A stretch of DNA of 64,000 bases, taken from positions 186,001 through 250,000 of the forward strand of contig CAWDYI010000019.1 of NCBI GenBank assembly GCA_963806395.1, read 5' to 3'. Below, one piece after another: positions 1 through 6,770 of this stretch; the stretch's first letter is position 1; each line of letters opens with the position of its first letter. The stretch comes from DASSUW01 sp963806395 (GTDB taxonomy: Bacteria; Actinomycetota; Thermoleophilia; Solirubrobacterales; Solirubrobacteraceae). The translations under genes were made by a program, and so were the position numbers. Below the pieces are notes generated by a model. That model did not search any database, had not been told where the DNA came from, and was given only the letters and a program-made list of their open reading frames with translations.

Positions 1-834
1 GTCGCCGTCGCGGATCGTCACCCGCGCGCGGGCGCCGTCACCGGCGTGCTTCGCCGCGTTCGTGAGCGTCTCGGCGACGACGAAGTAGGCCGCGGACTCG
101 ACCACGGGAGGCGGACGGTGCTCGAGCCTGGCGTCCACCGTGGCCCTGATCGCGGAGCGCGCGGCGAGCGCCTCGGCGGCCGCCGGCAGGCCGCGGTCGG
201 CGAGTACCGGCGGTGCGATCCCGCGGGCGAGGTCGCGTAGCTCGGAGATCGCGGCGCTCGCCTCACCGCGTGCCTCGCGTACGAGCTCGGCGGCCTCGGG
301 GTGCTCGCCGAGGCGGGCCTCCGCACGCCCGAGCTGCATCGTGAGCGCGACCAGCCGCGCCTGCGCGCCGTCGTGCAGGTCGCGCTCGATCCGGCGCAGC
401 TCGCCCGCCTGCACGTCGAGCACGCCGCGGCGCGTGCGGGTGAGCTCGTCGACGCGCTCGACCAGCTCATGGTCGTCGCCTGTCATCCCGGCGAGCACCG
501 CGTGGAGCGCGAGCACCATCGCCAGCACGACGACCGGGATCAGCGGCCAGAACGTGTCGCTGCCCGCCATCGCCCAGGTGACGACCAGCACTCCGGTGAC
601 CCAGGAGAACAGCGCCGCGTGAACGGCGAAGACGCGCCAGCGTCCGCGACGCACGCGCGAGGCGGCGAACAGGGCGGCGTTCAGCCCGAACGGAATCGCC
701 AGGCCGAACCACACCCAGCGCGGCCAGAACGCGCCACCGGTGGTCGCCCAGATGGCCGTGACCGCGAATGCGACGAGTCCCGACACCGCCGCCTGCAGCG
801 CCAGGACCCGTCGCCATCTGCCGCGTTTGCGCAC
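1..834 (-). CDS. Sensor histidine kinase, NarL/DesK type (3' part missing)
   Basis: The gene runs leftward out of the window, so 278 codons are visible and the end of the ATPase domain is missing. The first 120 or so residues hold about four hydrophobic segments (membrane sensor). A HisKA_3 phospho-acceptor helix follows with the motif ERDLHDGAQARLVAL (His near residue 151), then the start of the HATPase domain with the N-box TLTNAAKHAG near residue 258. Such kinases pair with LuxR-type response regulators, and that gene would lie to the left, out of view. The GTG at 832-834 is the only usual start codon between the in-frame stop at 856-858 and the first membrane helix. The signal sensed is unknown. 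Confidence 0.85.
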   Translation of the reverse strand, partial: MRKRGRWRRVLALQAAVSGLVAFAVTAIWATTGGAFWPRWVWFGLAIPFGLNAALFAASRVRRGRWRVFAVHAALFSWVTGVLVVTWAMAGSDTFWPLIPVVVLAMVLALHAVLAGMTGDDHELVERVDELTRTRRGVLDVQAGELRRIERDLHDGAQARLVALTMQLGRAEARLGEHPEAAELVREARGEASAAISELRDLARGIAPPVLADRGLPAAAEALAARSAIRATVDARLEHRPPPVVESAAYFVVAETLTNAAKHAGDGARARVTIRDGD

Positions 835-855
835 GCGGCGATGATCGCACCCGCG

Positions 856-2040
856 CTACTTCACGGGCAGCTCCAGACCGCTGACCGGCAGCCGCTCGTC
901 CAGGCACGAGACCTTCGCGCGCTCCGGGATCGTCGGACTGACCTCGCCGGCGCTGTTCGGGAAGTTGTCGCGCCGGGCGCCGTCCGAGTGGGTCACGCAC
1001 AGCTTGCGACCGACGATCACCGGACTCGTCGGGAACTCCATCGGCCCGGTGTTGCGCAGGCGCGTCGCGGGATCGACAGGGTTCTGGAACAGCTCGAGCA
1101 CGCGGCCCTTCTCGGTCACGACCACGATCGCGTTGCGCTCGTTGACCGCGGCCACGATGTTGCCGTTGCGGTCGAGCGCGATGCCGTCGACGCCCTCCAG
1201 GAACGGGTGCGCCGGGAGCACGTTGTCGAGGCACAGCGTGTTCGCGGTGAACGTCTCGTCGCAGCCGGTCGGGCTCCGGACGCGGCCGCGGCGATCGAGC
1301 GCGACGCGCCAGATCGCGCCACGCGCCGTGTCGCCGACGTACAGCGTCCCGTGCCGGTCGAACGCCAGCCCGTTCGCCACCAGGTGCTGCGAGCCCGCGG
1401 TGTTCGCGGCGGCGCGGCCGGTGGGCGTGATCGTGATCGTGCCCGGCGGCAGCCCGCGCGGGTCGCGCCCCACGCCGCCGACGCCGTCGACGAGGTTGAC
1501 GTCGTTGGCCATCGGCTGCACGCGGAAGACCTCGGTCGGGACTCGGTCGGAGCCGATCCGCCACACGCGGCCCTGGGCGGTCGCCCCGTCCGACACCCAC
1601 AGCTTCCCGCGCCGGTCGAAGGCGACGCCGTTGGCGCCGGGGACGTCGGTCGCGAACACCGTCGCGGTCGGCGGCTGCGCCGCGCTCGGCCGCAGCGTGA
1701 CGATGCGGCCGCTGTCGGCGATGAAGAGATCGCCGTCGGCGTCGAACGCCAGCCCGGCGGGGTTGCACGGGGCGGCGATGTTCCCCACGACCACGACGGG
1801 ACCGCCGGAGGCCCGCGTACGAAGGATCTGGCAGGGATCGGCGCCGCGGCTGGGCGTGTAGAGATTTCCGTGGCGATCGGCCGTCAAGCCCTCGAGCCCG
1901 ACGGTCGATTTCAGCACCGTCGTCCAGCCTGCGTCGTCGGGCAGCGGGCGGTAGCGCGGTTCGTGGCCGCCGACAGCCGTGGCCCCGGCGATCACCGCCC
2001 CCACGACTGCGATCGCTGCGACCAGAACGAGCCTCTGCAT
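856..2040 (-). CDS. Secreted SMP-30/NHL-type beta-propeller protein
   Basis: The 394-residue protein starts with a signal peptide (MQRLVLVAAIAVVGAVIAGA). The repeating pattern after it resembles SMP-30/gluconolactonase/NHL propellers: GLAFDADGDLFIADSGRI, GVAFDRRGKLWVSDG, GLAFDRHGTLYVGD, GIALDRNGNIVAA. Each blade repeats a 'Gxa.D..Gxlyvxd' strand pair. The ATG at 2040 has a strong GGAGGA ribosome site; an in-frame upstream start at 2118 would overlap the promoter of the divergent Xre gene. It lies directly upstream of the kinase gene in the same direction, so it might be a sensor-associated or extracytoplasmic binding protein. Lactonase activity is possible but cannot be shown, and the substrate is unknown. 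Confidence 0.75.
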   Translation of the reverse strand: MQRLVLVAAIAVVGAVIAGATAVGGHEPRYRPLPDDAGWTTVLKSTVGLEGLTADRHGNLYTPSRGADPCQILRTRASGGPVVVVGNIAAPCNPAGLAFDADGDLFIADSGRIVTLRPSAAQPPTATVFATDVPGANGVAFDRRGKLWVSDGATAQGRVWRIGSDRVPTEVFRVQPMANDVNLVDGVGGVGRDPRGLPPGTITITPTGRAAANTAGSQHLVANGLAFDRHGTLYVGDTARGAIWRVALDRRGRVRSPTGCDETFTANTLCLDNVLPAHPFLEGVDGIALDRNGNIVAAVNERNAIVVVTEKGRVLELFQNPVDPATRLRNTGPMEFPTSPVIVGRKLCVTHSDGARRDNFPNSAGEVSPTIPERAKVSCLDERLPVSGLELPVK

Positions 2041-2110
2041 GGTTCCTCCTCCGATCGGGGTCGTCCCGGGTGTACGTGTGCCGCACCCCGTCGGTTTGGT
2101 GGAAAGCACG

Positions 2111-2133
2111 CTTGACATCTCGTCTGTGTCAAG
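2111..2133. promoter_or_regulatory. Inverted-repeat operator overlapping the -35 box of the Xre gene
   Basis: A perfect dyad, CTTGACA (2111-2117) and TGTCAAG (2127-2133), is separated by 9 bases. Its left arm contains the -35 hexamer TTGACA. This is the expected layout for autorepression by the small Xre protein encoded just downstream; binding is inferred. Confidence 0.6.
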
Positions 2134-2140
2134 CTAGCTT
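2112..2140 (+). promoter_or_regulatory. Sigma-70 type promoter of the Xre/membrane-protein pair
   Basis: TTGACA at 2112-2117 is a perfect -35 box, followed by 17 bases and TAGCTT at 2135-2140 as a moderate -10 box. The GTG start of the Xre gene lies 15 bases downstream, so the leader is very short. Confidence 0.55.
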
Positions 2141-2154
2141 TACGTGACCAAACC

Positions 2155-2355
2155 GTGAAAAACGAAGTACGCACACTGCGCACGGCGAAGGGCCTCTCCC
2201 AGCAGCAACTCGGTGAGGCGATGGACGTATCGCGCCAGACGATCAACTCGATCGAGACCGAGCGCTACACGCCCTCGCTGCCACTGGCGATCGCCCTCAG
2301 CCGATACTTCGACCGGACCGTCGAGGAGGTCTTCCATGCAAACGGCAACCCGTAG
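2155..2355 (+). CDS. Small Xre-family HTH regulator
   Basis: The 66-residue protein is essentially one helix-turn-helix domain: LRTAKGLSQQQLGEAMDVSR is the first half and QTINSIETERYTPSLPLA the recognition half. The family (YozG-like small Xre proteins) is usually encoded with a small membrane protein, as here, and represses its own operon. It starts at GTG and overlaps the downstream gene by 20 bases. The inverted repeat over its -35 box is the likely binding site. The inducing signal is unknown. Confidence 0.85.
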   Translation: MKNEVRTLRTAKGLSQQQLGEAMDVSRQTINSIETERYTPSLPLAIALSRYFDRTVEEVFHANGNP

Positions 2356-2743
2356 CCGCAGACCGATCCACCGCTCCCGCTGGTGGACGCCGGCGTTCTG
2401 CGTCTTCCTCGGACTGCTGATGCTCGGTGCGTTCGCGATCGCCGGGAACGCCGAGGAAGGCCTCGCTCCGCTCGGAATCATGACCGCCGTCGGGGCGCTG
2501 TTCCTGTTCGGCTCGCGCAGCGAGACGCTCCAGGGCCTGGCGGGCCCGAAGCGCGACGAGCGGTGGGCGATGATCGACATCCACGCGACCGCACTCACCG
2601 GCGGCGTGCTCGTGTTCGTGATCATCGGCGCGTGGCTGTACGAGATCGCCAATGGCCAGGATGGCAGCCCGTGGTCACAGCTCGGAGCGGTCGGCGGCGT
2701 CGCCTACATCCTGTCCGTGGCAGTGCTGCGCCGGCGTAGCTAG
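2336..2743 (+). CDS. Small membrane protein, partner of the Xre regulator
   Basis: The 135-residue protein has about four hydrophobic segments (FCVFLGLLMLGAFAIAG, LGIMTAVGALFLFG, ALTGGVLVFVIIGAWL, VAYILSVAVL) and a short charged loop, PKRDERWAMID. This loop is typical of the DUF2178-like proteins that accompany small Xre regulators. The ATG at 2336 follows a GAGGAGG ribosome site inside the regulator gene, so the two are translationally coupled. No catalytic motif is visible; a signalling or stress function is only a guess. Confidence 0.7.
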   Translation: MQTATRSRRPIHRSRWWTPAFCVFLGLLMLGAFAIAGNAEEGLAPLGIMTAVGALFLFGSRSETLQGLAGPKRDERWAMIDIHATALTGGVLVFVIIGAWLYEIANGQDGSPWSQLGAVGGVAYILSVAVLRRRS

Positions 2744-3061
2744 CCAGTACCGGTGTTCGGGAGTACGTGCGGTCGCCGGTGGTCGCCGGCGCCGGCTGGC
2801 GCCGCACGGTGATCCGGAGGTGTGCTGGTGGCACATGACCGGTCGCCGGGTGGCGTCAGGCGGTGATCGGCGGCCGCCGGAACCGTGCGTACTCACGAAG
2901 GCCGGTACCCAGTCGTCCTCGCGGATGACCCGTCCTCGTCCGCGAGGCGGGGGCCGGATCGTCTGAACGGCCAGTGCCGAATCGCTATTGCGGCCGACGA
3001 CACGAGACGTGTCCGCCGGAAGGCTTCTCGCATCGGATCAAGCGATGCAAGAGGAGCAGAC
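2744..3061. other. Intergenic stretch with no recognised gene
   Basis: No reading frame in this stretch resembles a known protein. It contains a GC-rich hairpin with 7-bp arms (2787-2793 and 2798-2804) that could end transcription of the preceding operon, though no T-tract follows. The promoter of the cupin gene must lie in the right half; I cannot place it. Confidence 0.4.
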
Positions 3062-3607
3062 ATGGCGTACACCGGACAGACGATCGAGAACCCCGTCAGC
3101 GGCGAGCGGATCACCTTCCTGCAGACTGCCGCAGACACGGCCGGCGAGCGGCTCGAGTTCGAGCTCGAGCTCGCCGCCGACGGCCACGTGCCCGGTGCGC
3201 ACGTGCACCCGGAGCAGGAAGAGCGCTTCCACGTGCTCGAGGGCGAGATGAAGTTCCGCCTCGGCATGCGGCAGATCGTCGCCGGCCCCGGCGAGACGGT
3301 CGTCGTGCCGGCCGGGCGCGTCCATCGCTTCGCGAACAACGGCGACGAGCCGGCGCGCTGCCGCGTCGAGGTCGTCCCCGCGCTCGACATGGAGAACCTG
3401 CTCGAGACCACGGTCGAGCTGGCGCTCGAGGGCAACGTGACGCGCAAGGGTATGCCGCGGCCGCTGCACCTGGCGCTGTTCGTCTCGCGCTTCCGGCGCG
3501 AGGTCCGGGCGCCGTTCCCGCCCGCCTGGGTGGTGCGGACGCTGATGGCCCCGCTCGCCGCCGTCGCGCGGTGGCGCGGGCACGCGGAGCGCTATGCGAT
3601 GGCGTGA
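3062..3607 (+). CDS. Cupin-domain protein
   Basis: The 181-residue protein has a conserved single-domain cupin barrel over about residues 25-110. The motif HVPGAHVHPEQEERFHVLEG carries the metal-ligand histidines and glutamate, and GPGETVVVPAGRVHRFANNG is the second cupin motif. The C-terminal 70 residues are helical with a basic end and resemble stand-alone cupins of actinobacteria annotated only by fold. The ATG at 3062 has a GAGGAG site 6 bases upstream. Substrate and reaction are unknown. Confidence 0.8.
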   Translation: MAYTGQTIENPVSGERITFLQTAADTAGERLEFELELAADGHVPGAHVHPEQEERFHVLEGEMKFRLGMRQIVAGPGETVVVPAGRVHRFANNGDEPARCRVEVVPALDMENLLETTVELALEGNVTRKGMPRPLHLALFVSRFRREVRAPFPPAWVVRTLMAPLAAVARWRGHAERYAMA

Positions 3608-3631
3608 GCGGCCCGTAGTGTGATCCCGCTC

Positions 3632-3657
3632 GGCGGCAGGTGGAACTTCCTGCCGCC
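3632..3657. terminator. Perfect 9-bp hairpin between the cupin and sigma-factor genes
   Basis: GGCGGCAGG (3632-3640) and CCTGCCGCC (3649-3657) are exact complements around an 8-base loop, 24 bases after the cupin stop. There is no T-run, so it may be a weak terminator of the type common in high-GC genomes or an attenuator in the leader of the sigma gene. Confidence 0.45.
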
Positions 3658-3675
3658 CAGCGGGCAATCCATGAC

Positions 3676-4245
3676 ATGACGAGCTCCCACCCCGACGGCG
3701 ACACGGACGCTGCTGCAATCGGCCGCTCGGTCGCCGAGCCATCGGCGTTCGGGCCGGTCTTCGACCGCCACTTCCAGGCCGTGTACGCCTACGGGCAGCG
3801 CCGCGTCGGGCTGGAGCTCGCCGAGGAGGTGGCGGCGGAGACGTTCCTGCGAGCGTTCGAGAGCCGCGGGCGCTACGACGCCGCACATCCGGACGCACTG
3901 CCGTGGCTGCTCGGCATCGCCGGCAACGTGATGCGCCGGCACTGGCGCACCGAGCGCCGCCGTCTCGCCGCATACGCGCGCGCCGCGAGCCACGAACGAC
4001 CGGGCGCCGCGCCCGAGCCGGCGGGAGAGATGCTCGGCGCCGTCGCACGGCTGCCGCGCCGTCAGCGCGAGGTCCTGCTGCTGTGGGCGTGGGCCGACCT
4101 CAGCTACGAGGAGATCGCGGTCGCCCTCGCGCTGCCGATCGGCACCGTGCGCTCCCGGCTCGCCCGCGCGCGCAGCCGCCTCGGTGACACGCAGTCGCCG
4201 TCACTCGCTCCGTTCGACGACGCCAAGGAGGCCTCCCGTGCCTGA
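3676..4245 (+). CDS. ECF-family RNA polymerase sigma factor
   Basis: The 189-residue protein has region 2 near residues 25-95 (FGPVFDRHFQAVYAYGQRRV, LAEEVAAETFLRAFES, PWLLGIAGNVMRRHWR) and region 4 near residues 115-165 (LPRRQREVLLLWAWADLSYE and GTVRSRLARARSRLG, the recognition helix). It directs RNA polymerase to a small regulon. The ATG at 3676 is preferred; a GTG at 3640 falls inside a hairpin. The next gene, encoding a probable membrane-bound anti-sigma partner, overlaps it by 8 bases. Confidence 0.9.
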   Translation: MTSSHPDGDTDAAAIGRSVAEPSAFGPVFDRHFQAVYAYGQRRVGLELAEEVAAETFLRAFESRGRYDAAHPDALPWLLGIAGNVMRRHWRTERRRLAAYARAASHERPGAAPEPAGEMLGAVARLPRRQREVLLLWAWADLSYEEIAVALALPIGTVRSRLARARSRLGDTQSPSLAPFDDAKEASRA

Positions 4246-5230
4246 CCTGGAGCAGCTCCGCCGCCTTGCCCCGCCCGTCGAGCCCGCTCCGGTCGAGACC
4301 GTCGAGCGAGTGCGCGAGCGGGTCATGCGACCGCGGCGCGCGCGTCGCCGGCGGCCGGCGCTGCTGGCGATCCCGGCGGCGGTCGGCGCCGCCGCAGCGG
4401 TCGTGCTGCTGGTCTCCCAGCTCGGAGCCGGCAACGGTCCCGCGTTCGCCGCCGCGGCCGTGCGCGCAGCCGAGACGTCGCCGCGCCTGCTGCTCGACGG
4501 CTGGAGCGTCACGCGCGTCGACGAATGGCAGGCCGGTGCCGGCGAGATGACGTTCGCTCGCGGCGACCGCGAGGTCGAGCTCCAGTGGGCGCCGGCCAGG
4601 ACGGAGGGCTCGCCCAAGCGCGGCGAGGTCCGCGAAGCCGTCACCGACGTGCTCGGCGCACGGGCGGAGGTCCGCCGTTACGAGGGCACGGACGAGTACA
4701 CCGCCGCCTGGCGGGACGGCGAGGCGGCCGTGGCCGCCCGCGGCCGTGCGTCCAGCGCGGACGACTTCATCGCCCTGCTGCACGACTTCGAGAAGGCGGA
4801 CGTGGAGACGTGGCTGACCGCGATGCCGGCGAACGCGGTGACGCCGGGCGCACACGCCGACGCCGTCGACGAGATGCTCTCCGGCCTCCCGATCCCGCCC
4901 GGCTTCGACCCGAGCGCGTTGCGCACGGGCGGCGAGACCCGCGACCGCTACCAGCTCGGCGCACAGGTGGCCGGAGCGGTCGCGTGCGGTTGGATCGCCT
5001 CGTGGGTCCAGGCACGCGAGAGCGGGGACGACGGCACGGCGGCAGGCGCGGCCGACGCACTGGCCACCTCACGCGGATGGCCGATCCTGCGCGAGATGAA
5101 CGCCGAGGGCGACTACCCCGACGTGCTGTGGCAGTACGCCGACGCGGTCCGGTCCGGCAGCGAGGTGCCCGCCGGCAAGCCGGGAACGACGGTCGCCGAG
5201 ACGTACACCCGCGCGCTCGGCTGCCCGTAG
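4238..5230 (+). CDS. Membrane-anchored protein, probable anti-sigma factor partner
   Basis: The 330-residue protein has a short cytoplasmic region of about 45 residues, rich in Arg, Pro and Glu, one transmembrane segment (PALLAIPAAVGAAAAVVLLV), and a 260-residue extracytoplasmic part. The GTG at 4238 has an AAGGAGG ribosome site and lies inside the sigma gene, giving translational coupling. Actinobacterial ECF operons typically place the anti-sigma factor here. No zinc-binding ZAS motif (HxxxCxxC) is visible, so this would be a divergent or non-ZAS type. The extracytoplasmic part has no domain I recognise. Confidence 0.65.
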   Translation: MPDLEQLRRLAPPVEPAPVETVERVRERVMRPRRARRRRPALLAIPAAVGAAAAVVLLVSQLGAGNGPAFAAAAVRAAETSPRLLLDGWSVTRVDEWQAGAGEMTFARGDREVELQWAPARTEGSPKRGEVREAVTDVLGARAEVRRYEGTDEYTAAWRDGEAAVAARGRASSADDFIALLHDFEKADVETWLTAMPANAVTPGAHADAVDEMLSGLPIPPGFDPSALRTGGETRDRYQLGAQVAGAVACGWIASWVQARESGDDGTAAGAADALATSRGWPILREMNAEGDYPDVLWQYADAVRSGSEVPAGKPGTTVAETYTRALGCP

Positions 5231-5240
5231 CCTTCGCAGC

Positions 5241-5333
5241 GGAGCGGCACGGGGCTGGTGCCCCATCCGGTCTTCAAAACCGGCAGGCGGCCGTAGCCCG
5301 GTCGTTGGTAGGTTCGATTCCTGCGCCGCTCCG
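5241..5333 (+). tRNA. selC: Selenocysteine tRNA (anticodon TCA)
   Basis: The 93-base gene folds as a bacterial tRNA-Sec. The acceptor has 8 bp (GGAGCGGC with GCCGCTCC) plus discriminator G, where ordinary tRNAs have 7. The D stem is strong (GGGGC/GCCCC). The anticodon stem is CCGGT/ACCGG around loop CTTCAAA, with anticodon TCA at 5274-5276. A long variable arm (CGGCC/GGTCG) and a T arm with loop TTCGATT follow; CCA is not encoded. It inserts Sec at UGA codons together with SelA, SelB and SelD, none of which is encoded here. The 3' half, from the anticodon loop, doubles as the attachment site of the adjoining island. Confidence 0.95.
5272..5333 (+). repeat. Left attachment-site repeat (attL) within selC
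   Basis: This 62-base stretch, from the first base of the anticodon loop to the discriminator base, recurs without mismatch at 17486-17547 and with a few substitutions at 31922-31983. Tyrosine integrases commonly recombine at tRNA anticodon loops and regenerate the tRNA, which explains why the left copy is still a complete gene. Confidence 0.9.
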
Positions 5334-5410
5334 TTTGGCTCTGTGGCGGGGTTTGCGGCGGTTTCGGGGGTGATGGTTCGGGAGCCCGGATTGGATCGAG
5401 GGCTGTCGAT

Positions 5411-5429
5411 ATGTCCCCAATATGTCCCG
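5411..5429. repeat. Candidate integrase arm-binding sites, left side
   Basis: Two direct copies of ATGTCCC(C/G) occur at 5411-5418 and 5422-5429, just inside attL. A matching pair with the core TGTCCC lies just inside attR (17380-17399). This is the layout of arm-type sites of tyrosine integrases; the role is inferred. Confidence 0.4.
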
Positions 5430-5471
5430 AGAACGGGGCGAGTTTCGCGGCCGTTGCCGCTACTGGGCGGC

Positions 5472-6660
5472 ATGGTTAGCGGACACGTGTTTCGGGTCTC
5501 GCGCAAGCGCGGGCCTCAGTGGTATGCGAAGTACCGGCTGCCCGATGGGCGGCAGGTGCAGAAGACGGATCGGGCCGGCGTGGACGGGGCGCGGTCGGCC
5601 GGGCGGCGGGCTGTTGGACGAAGCGCACCGCCCAGGCCTGGCTACGACGACGTCCTGGTGCTCGCGCGGCGCGGCGAGCTGCCGGGCATGGTGCGCACGG
5701 GCGCGACGGTGGCCGACGCCGCAGCGGAGTGGCTGCGGTGGGCCGAGCACGAACGTGACTGCAAGCCGTCGACGATGAACGGCTACCGCGGCACGGCAGA
5801 CCTGATCGTGCGCCGGCAATCGGGCACATGCGGATCGAGGACGTGACGACGCATGGATCTGGAGCGCGTGGAAGACGACGCTCACGTGCTCGAACCGCAC
5901 GACGCCAGAAGTACCTCGTCGTGCTGCACGGGATCTTCCGCCGCGCGATGCGCGTGTGGGGACTGCCGCTACAATCCGGTGGTCGGCGTGGAGCGCGCCG
6001 CGCGTGCGGATCTCGACAGACGTTGACGCGTTCTCGCCCGGAGGAGGTGTGGGCACTGGTGCGCGCCGCGGGCGTCGGGCGAGGACGGCGTCGCGTTCTT
6101 GACCGCGGCGTTCACCGGGCTGCGGCTCGGCGAGCTGCTGGGGCTGCGATGGGGCGACGTCGACTTCGCGCGGCGAGGCGATCCGGGTACGCCGCAGCTT
6201 CACGGCGCACGGCGGCATGTCGACGCCCAAGAGCGGCCGGGTGCGGTCGGTGCCGATGGTCGCCGGTCGTCGCCGAGGCGATCGCGGCGCTTGGCCGATC
6301 GCGAGTTGTTCATCGACGATGACGACCTGATCTTCCCGGGGATCACAGGCGCGCCGCAGGACGGGAACAGCCTGAGGCTGCGTTACAAGAAGGCGCTCGC
6401 CGCTGCGGGGCTCCGATCACTGCGGTTCCACGATCTGCGCCACACCTTCGGCACGCTCGCAGTCCGCCGCGCCGAAGTGCCGGCGCGTCCAGGTCTGGAT
6501 GGGCCACGCGAACATCCAGACGACGATGCGCTACATCCACTACCGAGACCGCGGTGCCGAAGCACGACTGCTCGCAGAGGCGTTCTGGGTCGAGCCGTTG
6601 CCGGACGCCTCAAGCTCGACGATCCACGCCTCGATCGCCTCGGGACGGAACCGGCAGTAG
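5472..6660 (+). pseudogene. Tyrosine-family integrase, broken by several frameshifts
   Basis: Joining frames gives about 390 residues. An N-terminal arm-binding domain (MVSGHVFRVSRKRGPQWYAK), a SAM-like core-binding domain (TVADAAAEWLRWAEHERDCKP to YLVVLHGIFRRAMRVWGLP) and a catalytic domain are all visible. The catalytic domain has the Arg (TAAFTGLRLGELLGLRWGDV), the HxxR box (RFHDLRHTFGTLA), the second His (VWMGHANIQ) and the Tyr (TMRYIHY). Breaks lie near 5580, 5810, 5890, 5970, 6080, 6170, 6260 and 6480. It should recombine the 62-bp selC site. The position next to attL is typical. As given it cannot make the enzyme. Confidence 0.85.
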
Positions 6661-6770
6661 CGACCGAGCCTGATGTGCGGGATCGCGCCGGCGCGAGCTT
6701 GCGCCCACACCCAGTCCTTGCTCACGCCGAGCCGCGCGGCGACGTCCTCGGCATTGAGTAAAGGCGTCAT
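6540..6770 (-). CDS. Excisionase-type HTH protein
   Basis: The 76-residue protein has the MerR-like/HTH_17 fold of excisionases: LLNAEDVAARLGVSKDWVWA is the HTH, and IPHIRLGRYCRFRPEAIEAW the wing with the typical G-R-x-x-R-F/Y-x-x-x-x-I/V pattern. Xis proteins bend the attachment DNA and bias the integrase to excision. It is encoded on the opposite strand and overlaps the integrase 3' end by about 120 bases, an unusual antisense arrangement. The Ser/Arg-rich tail after residue 60 may be a read-through of a formerly shorter gene. Confidence 0.75.
   Translation of the reverse strand: MTPLLNAEDVAARLGVSKDWVWAQARAGAIPHIRLGRYCRFRPEAIEAWIVELEASGNGSTQNASASSRASAPRSR

Noticed and set aside
467..2086. 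539-codon minus-strand frame over the beta-propeller and kinase genes
   Set aside because: It is in a different frame from both recognised proteins and shows no known motif.
2787..2804. Hairpin after the small membrane protein as a firm terminator
   Set aside because: The stem is good but there is no T-run and it lies 44 bases downstream in GC-rich sequence with several alternative folds.
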